In this document: positions 37,965 through 48,383 of the stretch, piece after piece
How positions within the stretch are numbered: the first letter of the stretch is position 1
How the letters are laid out: every line of letters begins with the position of its first letter
DNA from: CAVVIH01 sp963748295
GTDB taxonomy: Bacteria > Acidobacteriota > Vicinamibacteria > Vicinamibacterales > 2-12-FULL-66-21
Reading direction: 5' to 3'
DNA length: 64,000 nucleotides
NCBI GenBank assembly: GCA_963748295.1
Contig: CAVVIH010000005.1
Coordinates: 682,001 to 746,000 of the forward strand
The notes under the pieces: model-generated
The model's database searches: none
Told to the model about the DNA's origin: nothing
What the model saw: the letters and a program-made list of their open reading frames with translations, nothing else
Made by a program: the position numbers and the translations under genes

Positions 37965-40391
37965 ATGAACACACTCTCGCAGGACCTCAGGTACGCGATT
38001 CGAACGCTGGGCAGGACCCCGGGCTTCACGCTCATCGCCGTGATCACGCTTGCGCTCGGCATTGGCGCCAACACCGCGATCTTCAGCGTCGTCCAGGCAG
38101 TTCTTCTTCGGCCCCTCCCCTTCCCGCGCTCGGGGGAGTTGATGGCGCTTCATGAGAGCCTGCCTGCCAAGGGCGATCAGCCGGCACGCCCGACGATGGC
38201 GATTACGCCGCCGACGTCGAGGGACTGGAGTGCCTCGAAGAGCTTTTCGAACATCGCCTATTTCGCTGACAGCGAGTTCATCCTGACCGGCGGCGGCGAG
38301 CCCGCGCGTGTGCCGGGGGCCGAGGTCTCCTGGAACTTCTTCGACACGCTGCAGACCGCCCCGGCAGCCGGACGCTTCATCACGCGAGAAGAGGACGGGC
38401 CCGAGCGGCCGCTGGTCTGCGTGCTTGGGCATGACGTGTGGCGCACGCGGTTCGGATCGGACGCGTCGATCGTCGGCAAGTCCATCGACCTGTCCGGCCG
38501 GCAGCACACCGTGGTCGGCATCGCCGCACCGGGATTCTCCTTTCCGCTGTCAGCCCAGATCTGGACGCCTCTCGGCCTGCCGGAAAGCGAGTATGCCAAC
38601 GACCAGCGCCTGTCGTTCTACCTCGAAGGGGTCGGCCGGCTCAGGCCGGGTGTCACGTCCGAACAGGCCGCGGCCGACCTGAACCTGATTGCGGCGCAGA
38701 TGGCCTCGCAGTTCCCGGCCCAGTACCAGGGGCGCGGCGCGACGGTGATTCCGCTGCAGCGGTCGATCGTTTCCGACGTGCGCGCCGGATTGCTGCTGCT
38801 GTTGGGAACGGTCGGGTGCGTGCTGCTGATTGCGTGCGTCAACGTCGCCAACCTGCTGATGGCGCGCGCCGCGGCGCGTCACGGGGAGATGGCCACCGCG
38901 TGCGGCACTGGGCGCAAGCAAGAGGCGGCTCGTCCAGCAGCTGCTGATCGAGAGCTCCGTGCTCTCAATCGCCGGCGCGGTCGGCGGTGTGTTGATTGCG
39001 CTGTGGGCGCGGGACGCGATCATCGGACTCACGCCGGCGGCGGTGCCGCGGATCACCGAGGTGCGCGTCGATTTCGTGGTGCTCGGATTCGCGTTCCTGC
39101 TGGCGACGGTGACCGCGGTCGCGTTCGGCCTCGTGCCGGCGTTGCTGACGACGAGGCACGCCCAGGCCGGCTCGCTCCGGCGGGACGCAAAGGCGTAGCG
39201 GGCTCCGGCCGACCGCGTGTCCGCGCGGCGCTCGTCGTCGCGCAGCTGGCGCTGTCGCTCGCGCTGCTGACCGGTGCGGGACTGCTGGTCCGGACATTCT
39301 GGAAGCTGACGAACGTCGACCCCGGCTTCAAGTCGGCCAGCGTGATGACCATGGAAGTGTCGCTGCCGCGGGCCGAAATACCCGGAGGCCGCGCAACGCG
39401 CGGAGTTCTTCGCCCGCGTGCTCGAGATGCTCGAGACCAATCCGATGGTCAAGGCGGCGGGCGGCTCCACCAACCTCCCGCTCTCCAGCACGAACATGAC
39501 CTTCGGCTTCTACCGTCAGAACATGACGCCCGGCAAGGAGGCGCCGCTCGTCGCGAACGTGCGCGGCATCACGTCCGGATACTTCCCGGCGCTCTCGATC
39601 CCGGTGCTGCGGGGCCGTGGAGTGACATCCGACGACAGGGCAGGCTCGCTGCCGGTGGTTGTCATCAACGACGCGATGCGGCGCCAGTTCTGGGGCGATC
39701 AGGATCCAATCGGACAGCAGATCAGCATCACGCGCGGGCGCACGGTCGTCTGGCGCGAGATCGTCGGCATCGTCGGCGACATCCGTCATGCCGGCCTGGG
39801 AAGCGAGCCGCAGCCGGAGATCTACATGCCGTACGCGCACGATCCATTCTTCTTCCTGCGCGTCGCGGCCCGCTCCGATGCTCCTCCCGACGTAGCTGGC
39901 GGGGGCGATGCGGGCAGCCGTGTGGGCGGTCGATCCGGCGCAGCCGGTGAGCAGGGTCCGGCCGATGACGGACGTCGTTGCCACGTCCGTGTCGGGCGCA
40001 GCGGTTCAACACGATCCTGATCGGCACGTTTGCGGTGCTCGCGCTGACGCTGGCGGCGATCGGGCTGTACGGCGTCGTTTCCTATTCGGTCATGATGCGG
40101 CTGCACGAGTTCGGCGTCAGGCTCGCCCTCGGCGCCGAAACCCGGCACGTCGTCGCGCTCGTGCTGCGCCAGTCGCTGACCCTCGCCGCGTGCGGCCTCG
40201 CCGCCGGATTCGCGCTCGCGTTCGCCGTGGTCAGGGTGATCGAGAACCAGCTGTATGAGACGAAAACCAGCGATCCAGTGACGCTCGCCGCGGTCGCGAG
40301 TATTCTGGTGGCCATCGCGCTCGTCGCGTCGCTGCTGCCGGCCCGCCGCGCCATGCGCGTCGACCCGATCGCGGCGCTGCGATCCGAGTGA
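37965..40391 (+). CDS. ADOP-type MacB/FtsX-fold ABC permease 1, five frameshifts
   Basis: About 810 residues. The N-terminus QDLRYAIRTLGRTPGFTLIA and ALGIGANTAIFSVVQAVLLR is the family hallmark. A MacB periplasmic core domain is followed by a FtsX-like trio of helices (LLLLLGTVGCVLLIACVNVA), then a second core domain and second FtsX trio ending LPARRAMRVDPIAALRSE. These duplicated permeases lack a cognate ATPase gene next to them, hence orphan. Frameshifts lie near 38900, 39185, 39380, 39890 and 40005. A GTG at 37956 is an alternative start. The second ADOP follows after 21 nt. Confidence 0.9.
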
Positions 40392-40412
40392 GCTCGAGGG
40401 GACAGTTTCATC

Positions 40413-42830
40413 ATGACCGACATCCGCTACGCGCTCCGCATGCTGATCAAGAATCCGGGGTTCGCCTTCGTGGCGATCCTCACCCTCGCACTCGGGATCG
40501 GCGCCAACACGGCAATTTTCAGCGTCGTCAACGCCGTGCTGCTGCGGCCTCTCCCCTTCCCCGACGCCGATCGCATCGTCCGCACGTGGACGACGACCGC
40601 CGACGAGCAGCGGGGCAATTACGCGGCAGGCGAGTACCTGGACGTGCGGCGTGAGAACCAGTCGTTCGTGGCGATAGCGGGATACCGGCCGAATCTCTTC
40701 ACGGCGGTGGTGCGCACCGGTGAACCGGTTCAGCTCGAGGGCGCGTACGTCACGCTCGATTTCTTCGACGTGCTCGGCGTGCCGGCCTCACTCGGGCGCA
40801 CGTTTTCACATTCGACGGATCTCGCCGCCGGCGAGCGCTTCGTGGTGTTGAGCAGCGAAGCGTGGCAGCAGCTGTACGCCAGCAACCCTGCCGCAATCGG
40901 CCAGCGCGTCCGGCTGAACAGCGAGCCCCATACCGTTCTCGGCGTCATGCCTCCACGCACGTCGTGGCCCGAGCAGTCGAAGATCTGGGTGTTGTCGCAG
41001 AAGGAGGTCCCTCCCTCCCCGCTCGACCTGCCAGAATCGCTCGAGGATCGCGATGTGCGGTATTTCGAGTCCATCGCCCGGCTGCGAAGCGGCGTCACGT
41101 TCGCGCAGGCGAAGGAGGACATGAAGCGGGTGGGGACAATCCTCAAACAGAGGGAGGCGAAGGACGCCCGGCCGCGCGAGCTCGCGATCGCGCTGCTGCG
41201 CGACGAGATCGTCGGCGACGTCCGTTTCGCCCTGATCGTCTTGCAGGCGGCTGTCGGCCTGGTCCTGCTGATCGCGTGTGCGAACGTCTCCAGCCTGTTG
41301 CTCGCGCGCGCGACCGGCCGCAATCGCGAGCTGTCGGTTCGCGCCGCACTGGGCGCGGGCAGAGCGCGTCTGGTGCGGCAACTGCTGACGGAGAGCCTGA
41401 TATTGGGCCTTGCCGGTGGACTCGGCGGGCTGTTCCTCGGCGGCTGGCTGATCGTGCTGCTGACGAACGTGCTGCCCGAGACGGTTCCCCGGGCCGATGG
41501 AATCGGACTCGACAGCGTCGTTGCGTTCAGCACTTTGATCGCGGCGCTGGCGACCGGAGTGCTGTTTGGCGTGATGCCGGCGCTTCAGGCGTCGCGCGCG
41601 GACGGTGGAGTTGCGCTGAAACGCGGCGGCGAACGCGGCAGCTCCGGGCGCGCGCGAGCCCGGTCGGCGCTGGTCATCGCCGAGGTCGCGCTCACGCTCG
41701 TGCTGCTCGCAGGAGCGGGGCTCCTGGTGAACAGCTTCCTGCGGCTCCAGAACGTCGAGTCCGGACTGAAGCCCGAGAACGTCACCGTCGTGAGCCTCGG
41801 CGTCCCGCAGTCGCGGTATCCAACGGCCGCGAGCCAGTCCGGCTTGTATCGACGGCTGCTGGATGGATTCTCGGGGCGAAACGAAATCGACGCGGTTGGT
41901 GTCGGCTTTCCGGGACCGCTTCGAGGCAGCAACGCTGCGGGCTCCTTCTACATCGAGGACCGTTCCAGCCGCAATCCGGAGGATCGGCCTTTCGCAAATA
42001 TCGCTTCGGTGTCGGGCGGCTTCTTCAGCGCGATGGGCATCCCGCTCGTCGCCGGCCGGACGTTTTCGGAGTCGGACACGCAGGAAGCCGCCGGCGTCGG
42101 GATCGTCAGCATGGCGCTGGCGCGAAAGTACTGGCCCGGTGAGAACGCGATCGGGAAACGGCTGAAGTTCGACGACGATCCGAAAGAGCCCTGGATGACG
42201 ATCGTCGGCGTCGTGGGCGACGTCCACCAGCTCGGGCTCGATCAGGACGCGCCGCCGATTCTCTTCATCCCCTATCAGCAGTTCTCGCTGCCGTTCACGA
42301 ACATCGCGGTACGCAGCAGCCTGCCCACGGCCACCGTCGCATCCATGATCCGCTCGCAGCTCACGACGATCGATCCCGAGTTGCCGCCAGGTGACGTGAT
42401 GTCGCTGCAAGCCGTGCTCGATCGGTCCGTCGACCAGCCGCGGTTCCGAACCCTCCTCATCTCGTCGTTCGCGCTACTTGCCTTGATACTGGCCGCGGTC
42501 GGGGTGTTCGGCCTGATCAGCTACTCGGTGACGCAGCGCACGCGCGAGATCGGCATTCGCATCGCGCTCGGCGCGGGACAGGGGCAGGTCCTGCGGCCGA
42601 TGCTGCGCGAAGGTCTCGTCCTGACCGGCATCGGCGTCGCGATCGGCCTCGCGGGCGCACTGACCCTGAGCCGCGTGATCGGCAGCCTGCTGTATCGCGT
42701 CGAACCGACGGATCCGCTCACCTTCGCGCTGGTCGCAGGGGTGCTGCTGCTGGTGGCGTTCACCGCGACTTACGTCCCGGCCCGCCGCGCGCTGCGCATC
42801 GATCCGATTTCTGCATTGCGATCGGAGTAG
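40413..42830 (+). CDS. ADOP-type MacB/FtsX-fold ABC permease 2
   Basis: 805 residues and intact. It starts MTDIRYALRMLIKNPGFAFV with ALGIGANTAIFSVVNAVLLR, has two MacB periplasmic core domains (about 45-250 and 470-640), and two FtsX domains, the last ending VPARRALRIDPISALRSE. The first permease core has LQAAVGLVLLIACANVSSLL. Relatives act in efflux or in lipoprotein and peptide handling with a separate ATPase; no direct evidence of substrate exists here. It is a tandem paralogue of the preceding gene and probably co-transcribed. Confidence 0.93.
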   Translation: MTDIRYALRMLIKNPGFAFVAILTLALGIGANTAIFSVVNAVLLRPLPFPDADRIVRTWTTTADEQRGNYAAGEYLDVRRENQSFVAIAGYRPNLFTAVVRTGEPVQLEGAYVTLDFFDVLGVPASLGRTFSHSTDLAAGERFVVLSSEAWQQLYASNPAAIGQRVRLNSEPHTVLGVMPPRTSWPEQSKIWVLSQKEVPPSPLDLPESLEDRDVRYFESIARLRSGVTFAQAKEDMKRVGTILKQREAKDARPRELAIALLRDEIVGDVRFALIVLQAAVGLVLLIACANVSSLLLARATGRNRELSVRAALGAGRARLVRQLLTESLILGLAGGLGGLFLGGWLIVLLTNVLPETVPRADGIGLDSVVAFSTLIAALATGVLFGVMPALQASRADGGVALKRGGERGSSGRARARSALVIAEVALTLVLLAGAGLLVNSFLRLQNVESGLKPENVTVVSLGVPQSRYPTAASQSGLYRRLLDGFSGRNEIDAVGVGFPGPLRGSNAAGSFYIEDRSSRNPEDRPFANIASVSGGFFSAMGIPLVAGRTFSESDTQEAAGVGIVSMALARKYWPGENAIGKRLKFDDDPKEPWMTIVGVVGDVHQLGLDQDAPPILFIPYQQFSLPFTNIAVRSSLPTATVASMIRSQLTTIDPELPPGDVMSLQAVLDRSVDQPRFRTLLISSFALLALILAAVGVFGLISYSVTQRTREIGIRIALGAGQGQVLRPMLREGLVLTGIGVAIGLAGALTLSRVIGSLLYRVEPTDPLTFALVAGVLLLVAFTATYVPARRALRIDPISALRSE

Positions 42831-42845
42831 GCACGTGCGACGTGC

Positions 42846-42905
42846 CTTCCGCCTAAAGGCGGAAGCTACCCTTAATCATTTGTGGCTTCCGCCTTCAGGC
42901 GGAAG
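42846..42905. repeat. Twin REP-like CTTCCGCC hairpins
   Basis: CTTCCGCCTAAAGGCGGAAG (42846-42865) and CTTCCGCCTTCAGGCGGAAG (42886-42905) are two direct copies of a palindrome 20 nt apart, just after the ADOP stop. Same family as 30004-30060. Confidence 0.85.
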
Positions 42906-42924
42906 CTGCCTGCAAGTTGCCGTG

Positions 42925-42930
42925 TAGAAT
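42925..42930 (+). promoter_or_regulatory. Candidate -10 box TAGAAT, leaderless start
   Basis: TAGAAT ends 9 nt before the ATG at 42940 of the second sortilin-like gene. No Shine-Dalgarno sequence is apparent. Confidence 0.5.
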
Positions 42931-42939
42931 TCACCTACC

Positions 42940-45900
42940 ATGCTGAGATTACGAACGTTTCCGGCGACGGCGCTGGTCGTCGCTTTGGTGTTCGCGGCTC
43001 CAGTCGCGCAAGAGCAGAAGAAGGACGACGCCGCCGTCCCGAAGGAGTTCAAGGCCCTCAAATACCGTCTAGATCGGGCCGGCCGCCGGCGGCCGCGTCT
43101 CGCGCGTCGCTGGTGTTCCCGGCGATCCGTCAACCGTGTATGCGGCGACGGCATCCGGAGGCGTCTGGAAGACGACCGACGGTGGAACGACCTGGAAATC
43201 GGTTTTCGACGACCAGCCGATCTCGTCGATCGGATCGATTGCGATAGCCACATCGCAGCCGAACGTCGTGTATGTCGGCTCCGGCGAGGCAAACATCCGA
43301 GGCAACGTCGCCGCGGGCAACGGCATCTACAAATCCACCGACGCGGGAAAAACGTGGACGCACGTCTGGAAGCAGGAAGGCCAGATCGGCACGGTGGCGG
43401 TGCACCCGGCGAACCCGGACATCGCGTTCGCCGCGGTGCTCGGGCATGCCTTCGGCCCCAATCCCGAACGCGGCGTCTACCGGACGCGCGACGGTGGCAA
43501 GACGTGGCAGCAGGTCCTGAAGAAGGATGCCGACACCGGCGCCTCGGATGTGGCGATCGATCCTGCCAATCCGGAAATCGTCTTCGCCGGATTGTGGCAG
43601 GGGCGCCGCCGGCCGTGGGAGATGACGAGCGGCGGGCCTGGCAGCGGCCTTTACGTGTCCCGCGACGGCGGCGACACCTGGAAGCAGCTCACCGGCAGCG
43701 GCCTTCCTGAAGGCACCTGGGGCAAGGTCGGCGTCGCCATCGCGCCATCCGCCAGCCGCCGCGTTTACGCGCTGATCGAAGCGGAAAAAGGCGGCCTCTT
43801 CCGCTCGGACGATGGCGGCGAGAGCTGGAGCCTGGCAAGCCCCTCGCGCCAGATCCGCCAGCGGGCGTGGTATTACACGACGTTGACGGTGAACCCGCAG
43901 AATCCCGAGGAAGTGTGGTTTCCGCAGGTTCCTCTGCTCAAGACGATCGACGGCGGCAAGACGATCACCGAAGTCAAGGGAGCGCATCACGGCGATCACC
44001 ACGACATCTGGATCGATCCGAAGAACCCGAAGCGGGTGATCGCGGCCAACGACGGCGGCGTCGATCTGAGCCTCAACGGCGGCGAGACCTGGTACGCGCC
44101 GCCGCTGCCGATTGCGCAGTTCTATCACGTGTCGGTCGACAACCGAACGCCGTACCACGTCGCCGGCGCGATGCAGGACAACGGCACCGCGCAGGGGCCG
44201 AGCCTGAGCAGGAGCGGCGACATCACACTCGGACAGTGGTACAGCGTCGGCGGCGGCGAGGCCGGCCACGTCGTCTCCGACCCGAGCGATCCGAACATCG
44301 TCTATGCCGGCGAGTACCTCGGCATCATCACTCGCTACGATCACCGGACCGGCCAGTCGCGCAACATCAGCGCGTGGCCGGAGAATCCCTCGGGGCACGG
44401 CGGCGAAGACATGCGCTACCGGTTCCAGTGGACCGCCCCGATCGCCTCGTCGCCGCACGATCCGAAAGTCATCTACCACGGCGCGCAGGTGATCTTCAGG
44501 ACGACCAACGGCGGGCAGTCGTGGGACGCCATCAGCCCTGACCTGACGCGCAACGACAAGTCGAAGCAGAAGTGGTCCGGCGGCCCGATCACCGGCGACA
44601 ACACCGGCGTCGAAACCTACTGCACCGTGTTTGCGATCGCGGAATCGCCGCGCCAGGCCGGCGTGATCTGGGCCGGCAGCGACGATGGCCTGGTGCACGT
44701 GACGCGAGACGGCGGCAAGAAGTGGGACAACGTCACGGCCGCGATGGCCGGCTTTCCCGAATGGGGCACCGTCAGCATCATCGAGCCGTCTCCGTTCGAC
44801 GCGGCGACGGCCTACGTCGTCGTCGACGCCCATCGCCTCGACGACATGCGGCCGTATCTCTTCAAGACCACCGACTACGGCAAGAGCTGGAGCCGCCTCG
44901 ATGCGGCGCTGCCGAAGGATGTCTACCTGCACGCCGTGCGGGAGGATCCGGCCAAACGCGGTCAGCTCTATCTCGGCACGGAGCGCGGCGTCAGCTTCTC
45001 AACCGATGACGGCAAGACCTGGCGGGATCTGAAGCTGAACCTCCCGACCGTCGCCGTGCATGACCTCGCGGTGAAGGGAGACGACCTGGTCGTCGCGACC
45101 CACGGCCGATCGATGTGGATTCTCGACGACCTGCAGCCGATCCGCGAGCTGTCCCCCGAGATCACGAACCAGGCAGTGCACCTCTTTCCGGTGGCGGACG
45201 CCGTTCGCTGGCGGCTCGGCGGCGGCGACTGGGCGTCCGAGCATGCGGCGTATCCCAATCCGCCCTACGGCGCATCGATCTATTACCACCTGAAGGAAAA
45301 GGCCAAGGGCGAGCTGAAGATCGAGATTCTCGACGCGCAGAGTCGCGTCGTGCGAACGCTCAGCAGCGTCACGCGCGAGCCAGATTACAGCAGCGAATCC
45401 GACGACCCGGAGGACTTCAAGAAGGCCGCGCTGACGGTCGAACCAGGCGTTCAGCGGGCGGTGTGGGATCTCAAGTGGGAAGGCGCGAGCAAGATCAAGA
45501 ACGGGAAGATCGATACGGGCGATCCGATGAGGGGACCGATCGCCGTGCCTGGCGCGTACACGGTGCGGCTGACGGTCGATGGTCAGACGCTGACGTCGCC
45601 GCTCAAGATCGTTCCGGATCCGAAGGGCAGCGCGTCGCCGGCGGATCTGGAGGCGCAGTTCGCGTTCGCGCTCAGGGTGCGCGATGCGATCTCGCGGCTC
45701 ACGAAGCAGGTGAACCAGGTCCGCTCGGTTCGCGAGCAGCTGCAGGAGCGGATCAAGGTGCTCGGCAACCGGAAAGCCGAGCGCGGGATCGGCGAGCTCG
45801 TCACCTCGATGGAAGGCGCGGTGAAGGCCGCAACCACCCTCGAGGAACGCCTGCACAACCCCACGGCGGAGGTCGTCTACGACATCCTGGCCATGCGAGG

Positions 45901-46126
45901 CGGGACGAAGCTGTACTCACGCCTGGCGCCGCTGCAGATGTGGGCGGTCGAGGCGGAAGGCGCACCGACGGCGGGGATGCTGCAGGTATTGAAGGAACAG
46001 GAAACCGAGCTGGCGGAGCTCGAACGCGCCGCGCAGTCGTGGGTGACGACCGACGTCGCCGCGCTCAATCAGCAGGCCGAAAAGCTCGGCATCCAGTTCG
46101 TCGTGACAGGGGGACAGGTGCCTTAG
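42940..46126 (+). CDS. Second large secreted sortilin/VPS10-like BNR-repeat protein, frameshifted
   Basis: About 1,062 residues. A signal peptide (MLRLRTFPATALVVALVFAA) precedes a frameshift near 43070; after it GPAAGGRVSRVAGVPGDPST resumes the family N-terminus. BNR/Asp-box repeats follow, for example TTDGGTTWKS, STDAGKTWTH, TRDGGKKWDN, STDDGKTWRD. HHGDHHDIWIDPKNPKRVIA is a conserved block shared with the protein at 30099. The last 250 residues add an Ig-like domain (YTVRLTVDGQTLTSPLKIVP) and a helical region (SRLTKQVNQVRSVREQLQER). Substrate unknown; likely periplasmic or surface-exposed. The stop interlocks with that of the convergent permease (TTAG at 46123-46126). Confidence 0.87.
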
Positions 46127-47274
46127 CCCACTCGCTTCCGGCTGCGGCTGACGGCGAGCGCGAGCATGCCGAGACCCCAGCCGCCGAGCGCGAGGGCCTG
46201 CGGCCACAACAGATCCAGGCCGATCCCCTTCAGGAAGATCCCCCTGACAATCACCAGAAAGTACGTCAGGGGGATCAGATACGTGACCGGCTGAATGGCC
46301 GCCGGCATGTTCTCGATCGGGAAGATGAACCCCGAGAGGTAGATCATCGGCGTGATGAAAAAGAACGTCGCGGTCATCATCGCCTGCTGCTGCGTGTCGG
46401 AAATCGTCGAGATGAACAGGCCCAGCGCCAGCGTCGCGAGCACGTAGAGCACGCACATTCCGAACAGCAGCACGAAGCTGCCGCGCAGCGGCACTTCGAA
46501 CCAGAGCACGGCCACCGCGACGACGAGCAGCACATCCACCAGACCGATCAGCCCATACGGCAGCAGCTTCCCCACGATCAGCTCCCAGCGCCGCAGCGGG
46601 GTGACGTTGAGCTGCTCGAGCGTGCCCAGCTCCTTCTCGCGGACGATGGCCATCGACGCCAGATTTGAGGTGATGACGAGCAGGATCAGTGCGAGGACGC
46701 CGGGGATCATGAAGTGCCGGCTCTCGAGCTGCGGGTTGAACCAGACGCGTATCCGGGCATCCACTGCCCCCTTCGACTCGCTTCGCTCGCTCCCATTCGA
46801 CTCGCTGCGCTCGCTCAGGGCAGGCGCGTTCGTCGCCAACTCCTCACCATAGGCGCCGATCAGGCTCGTCGCGTACCCAAGCGCGACGGTCGTCGAGTTC
46901 GAATCGGTGCCGTCGGCGACCACCTGCACCTTCACCGGCACGCCGCTGCGAATCGCGGATTCGTAGCCGGGCGGGATCGAGAGCGCCAGCCACGCCCGGC
47001 CGCGTTCCAGGTAGTCGTCGATGTCCTCCACCGTGTTGACCGTGTCGATCACGGTGAAGTTCCTCGACGCGTCGAACCGCGACACGAGCTCGCGGCTGAG
47101 CGCGCTGCGATCGCCGTCCGCCACGACCACGGGAACGTCGCGGACGTCCGTCGTTGCCGCATATCCCAGCATCGTCAGCTGGATGATCGGCGCCATGATG
47201 ACGATGCCGAAGAGCCGCGGATTGAGCCGGAGCTCCAGCAGCTCCTTCCAGACCAGGAAGCGGAGACGCTGCAT
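46123..47274 (-). CDS. ABC-2 type permease, YbhR-like, with inserted repeat
   Basis: 383 residues. An N-terminal helix (LNPRLFGIVIMAPIIQLTML) is followed by a large periplasmic domain and five C-terminal helices with MIPGVLALILLVITSNLASM, IVREKELGTLEQLNVTPLRR and MIYLSGFIFPIENMPAAIQP, typical of YbhS/YbhR drug-efflux permeases. A segment SERSESNGSERSESKG (encoded at about 46776-46822) interrupts the periplasmic domain and looks like a repeat insertion. The ATG overlaps the preceding permease stop (TAATG). Last gene of the TetR-controlled pump operon. Confidence 0.9.
   Translation of the reverse strand: MQRLRFLVWKELLELRLNPRLFGIVIMAPIIQLTMLGYAATTDVRDVPVVVADGDRSALSRELVSRFDASRNFTVIDTVNTVEDIDDYLERGRAWLALSIPPGYESAIRSGVPVKVQVVADGTDSNSTTVALGYATSLIGAYGEELATNAPALSERSESNGSERSESKGAVDARIRVWFNPQLESRHFMIPGVLALILLVITSNLASMAIVREKELGTLEQLNVTPLRRWELIVGKLLPYGLIGLVDVLLVVAVAVLWFEVPLRGSFVLLFGMCVLYVLATLALGLFISTISDTQQQAMMTATFFFITPMIYLSGFIFPIENMPAAIQPVTYLIPLTYFLVIVRGIFLKGIGLDLLWPQALALGGWGLGMLALAVSRSRKRVG
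46776..46822. repeat. GACTCGCTKCGCTCGCT repeat inside a permease gene
   Basis: Two copies of TTCGACTCGCTTCGCTCGCT/ATTCGACTCGCTGCGCTCGCT are read in frame as SERSESNG and SERSESKG. A related GACTCGCTCGCTCGCTCAGG run lies in the intergenic region near 58588-58607. Confidence 0.8.
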
Positions 47275-48383
47275 TACGCCGCCTCCCTGGCGAGCCGGAC
47301 CGACGCCAGCCCGAGCATCGCGATCGCATAGAGCGTCAACGCGCCGAACTGTGGCAGCAGGTGGCTGAATGCCGATCCCTTGAGGACGATGCCGCGCAGC
47401 GCGATGAGGAAATATCGTGCCGGCACGATATGGGTGACGACCTGCAGGGCGTACGGCATGCTCGAGATGGGGAAGATGAATCCCGACAGCATGATGGTCG
47501 GCAGCAGCGAAACCAGCAGCGCGATCTGGAACGCGACCTGCTGCGTATCGGCGACCGTCGAGATCAGAAGGCCGGTGCCGAGGGCGCCGACGAGAAAGAG
47601 GGACAGCGCGACGAGCAGCGTCAGCCAGTTGCCGCGCATCGGCAGGCCGAACAGCACCATCGCGGCGAGCACGATCAAGCCGGCGGACGCCAGCGAGATG
47701 ATGAAATACGGGATCGTCTTGCCGATCACGAACGACAGCGTGTCGATCGGCGCCATCCGGACCTGTTCAATCGTGCCCGCCTCCTTCTCACGCACGATTG
47801 ACAGCGCGGTCGAGGCAACGGCGGCAATCATCGCGATGTAGGCGATGAGCCCGGGAACGAGGAACAACGTGCTGCGAAGCTCCGGGTTGTACCAGATGCG
47901 GGGCTCGGTCGAGATCAGCGACCGCGTGATCACCGTCTCGGACGCCAGTTCCGCGCCGACGGTTCTGAGAATGTTGTTCGCGTAGCCGATCACCGTGGTG
48001 GCGGTGTTGGCGTTGTCGCCGTTGACGATTACCTGGACTTCGCCGGCCCGGCCCCTCGCGACATCGCGGCTGAAGGATTCCGGGATCACCAGCACCGCGC
48101 GCGCCTGGTTCAGATCGAGGAGGCGCTCCGCTTCCGCCTGCGAGTAGATGGTGGCAATCAGGTCGAAGTAGCCCGAATTGACGAATGCCGCGACGACGGC
48201 GCGGCTTTCCGGCGAGCTGCTGCGATCCTCGACCGCCAGGCGGATGTGCCGGATGTCGAAGTTGAGCGCGTAACCGTAGACGAGCAGGAAGAACGCCGGC
48301 ACGAACACCAGGATCATCAGCGTTCGGCGATCGCGGCTGATCTGACGCAGCTCCTTGCGGCCGACGGCAAGCGCCCTGGTCAT
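47274..48383 (-). CDS. ABC-2 type permease, YbhS-like
   Basis: 369 residues. It begins MTRALAVGRKELRQISRDRR and LMILVFVPAFFLLVYGYALN (first helix). A periplasmic domain and helices near the C-terminus follow, with STALSIVREKEAGTIEQVRM, GKTIPYFIISLASAGLIVLA and LLPTIMLSGFIFPISSMPYA. It pairs with the next permease to form the membrane part of a YbhFSR-like exporter. The start overlaps the ATPase stop as ATGA. An upstream extension of the open frame is the antisense side of the ATPase gene and is not part of this protein. Confidence 0.92.
   Translation of the reverse strand: MTRALAVGRKELRQISRDRRTLMILVFVPAFFLLVYGYALNFDIRHIRLAVEDRSSSPESRAVVAAFVNSGYFDLIATIYSQAEAERLLDLNQARAVLVIPESFSRDVARGRAGEVQVIVNGDNANTATTVIGYANNILRTVGAELASETVITRSLISTEPRIWYNPELRSTLFLVPGLIAYIAMIAAVASTALSIVREKEAGTIEQVRMAPIDTLSFVIGKTIPYFIISLASAGLIVLAAMVLFGLPMRGNWLTLLVALSLFLVGALGTGLLISTVADTQQVAFQIALLVSLLPTIMLSGFIFPISSMPYALQVVTHIVPARYFLIALRGIVLKGSAFSHLLPQFGALTLYAIAMLGLASVRLAREAA

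Noticed and set aside
43130..44932. A 600-residue minus-strand open frame
   Set aside because: It is the antisense of the second sortilin-like gene.
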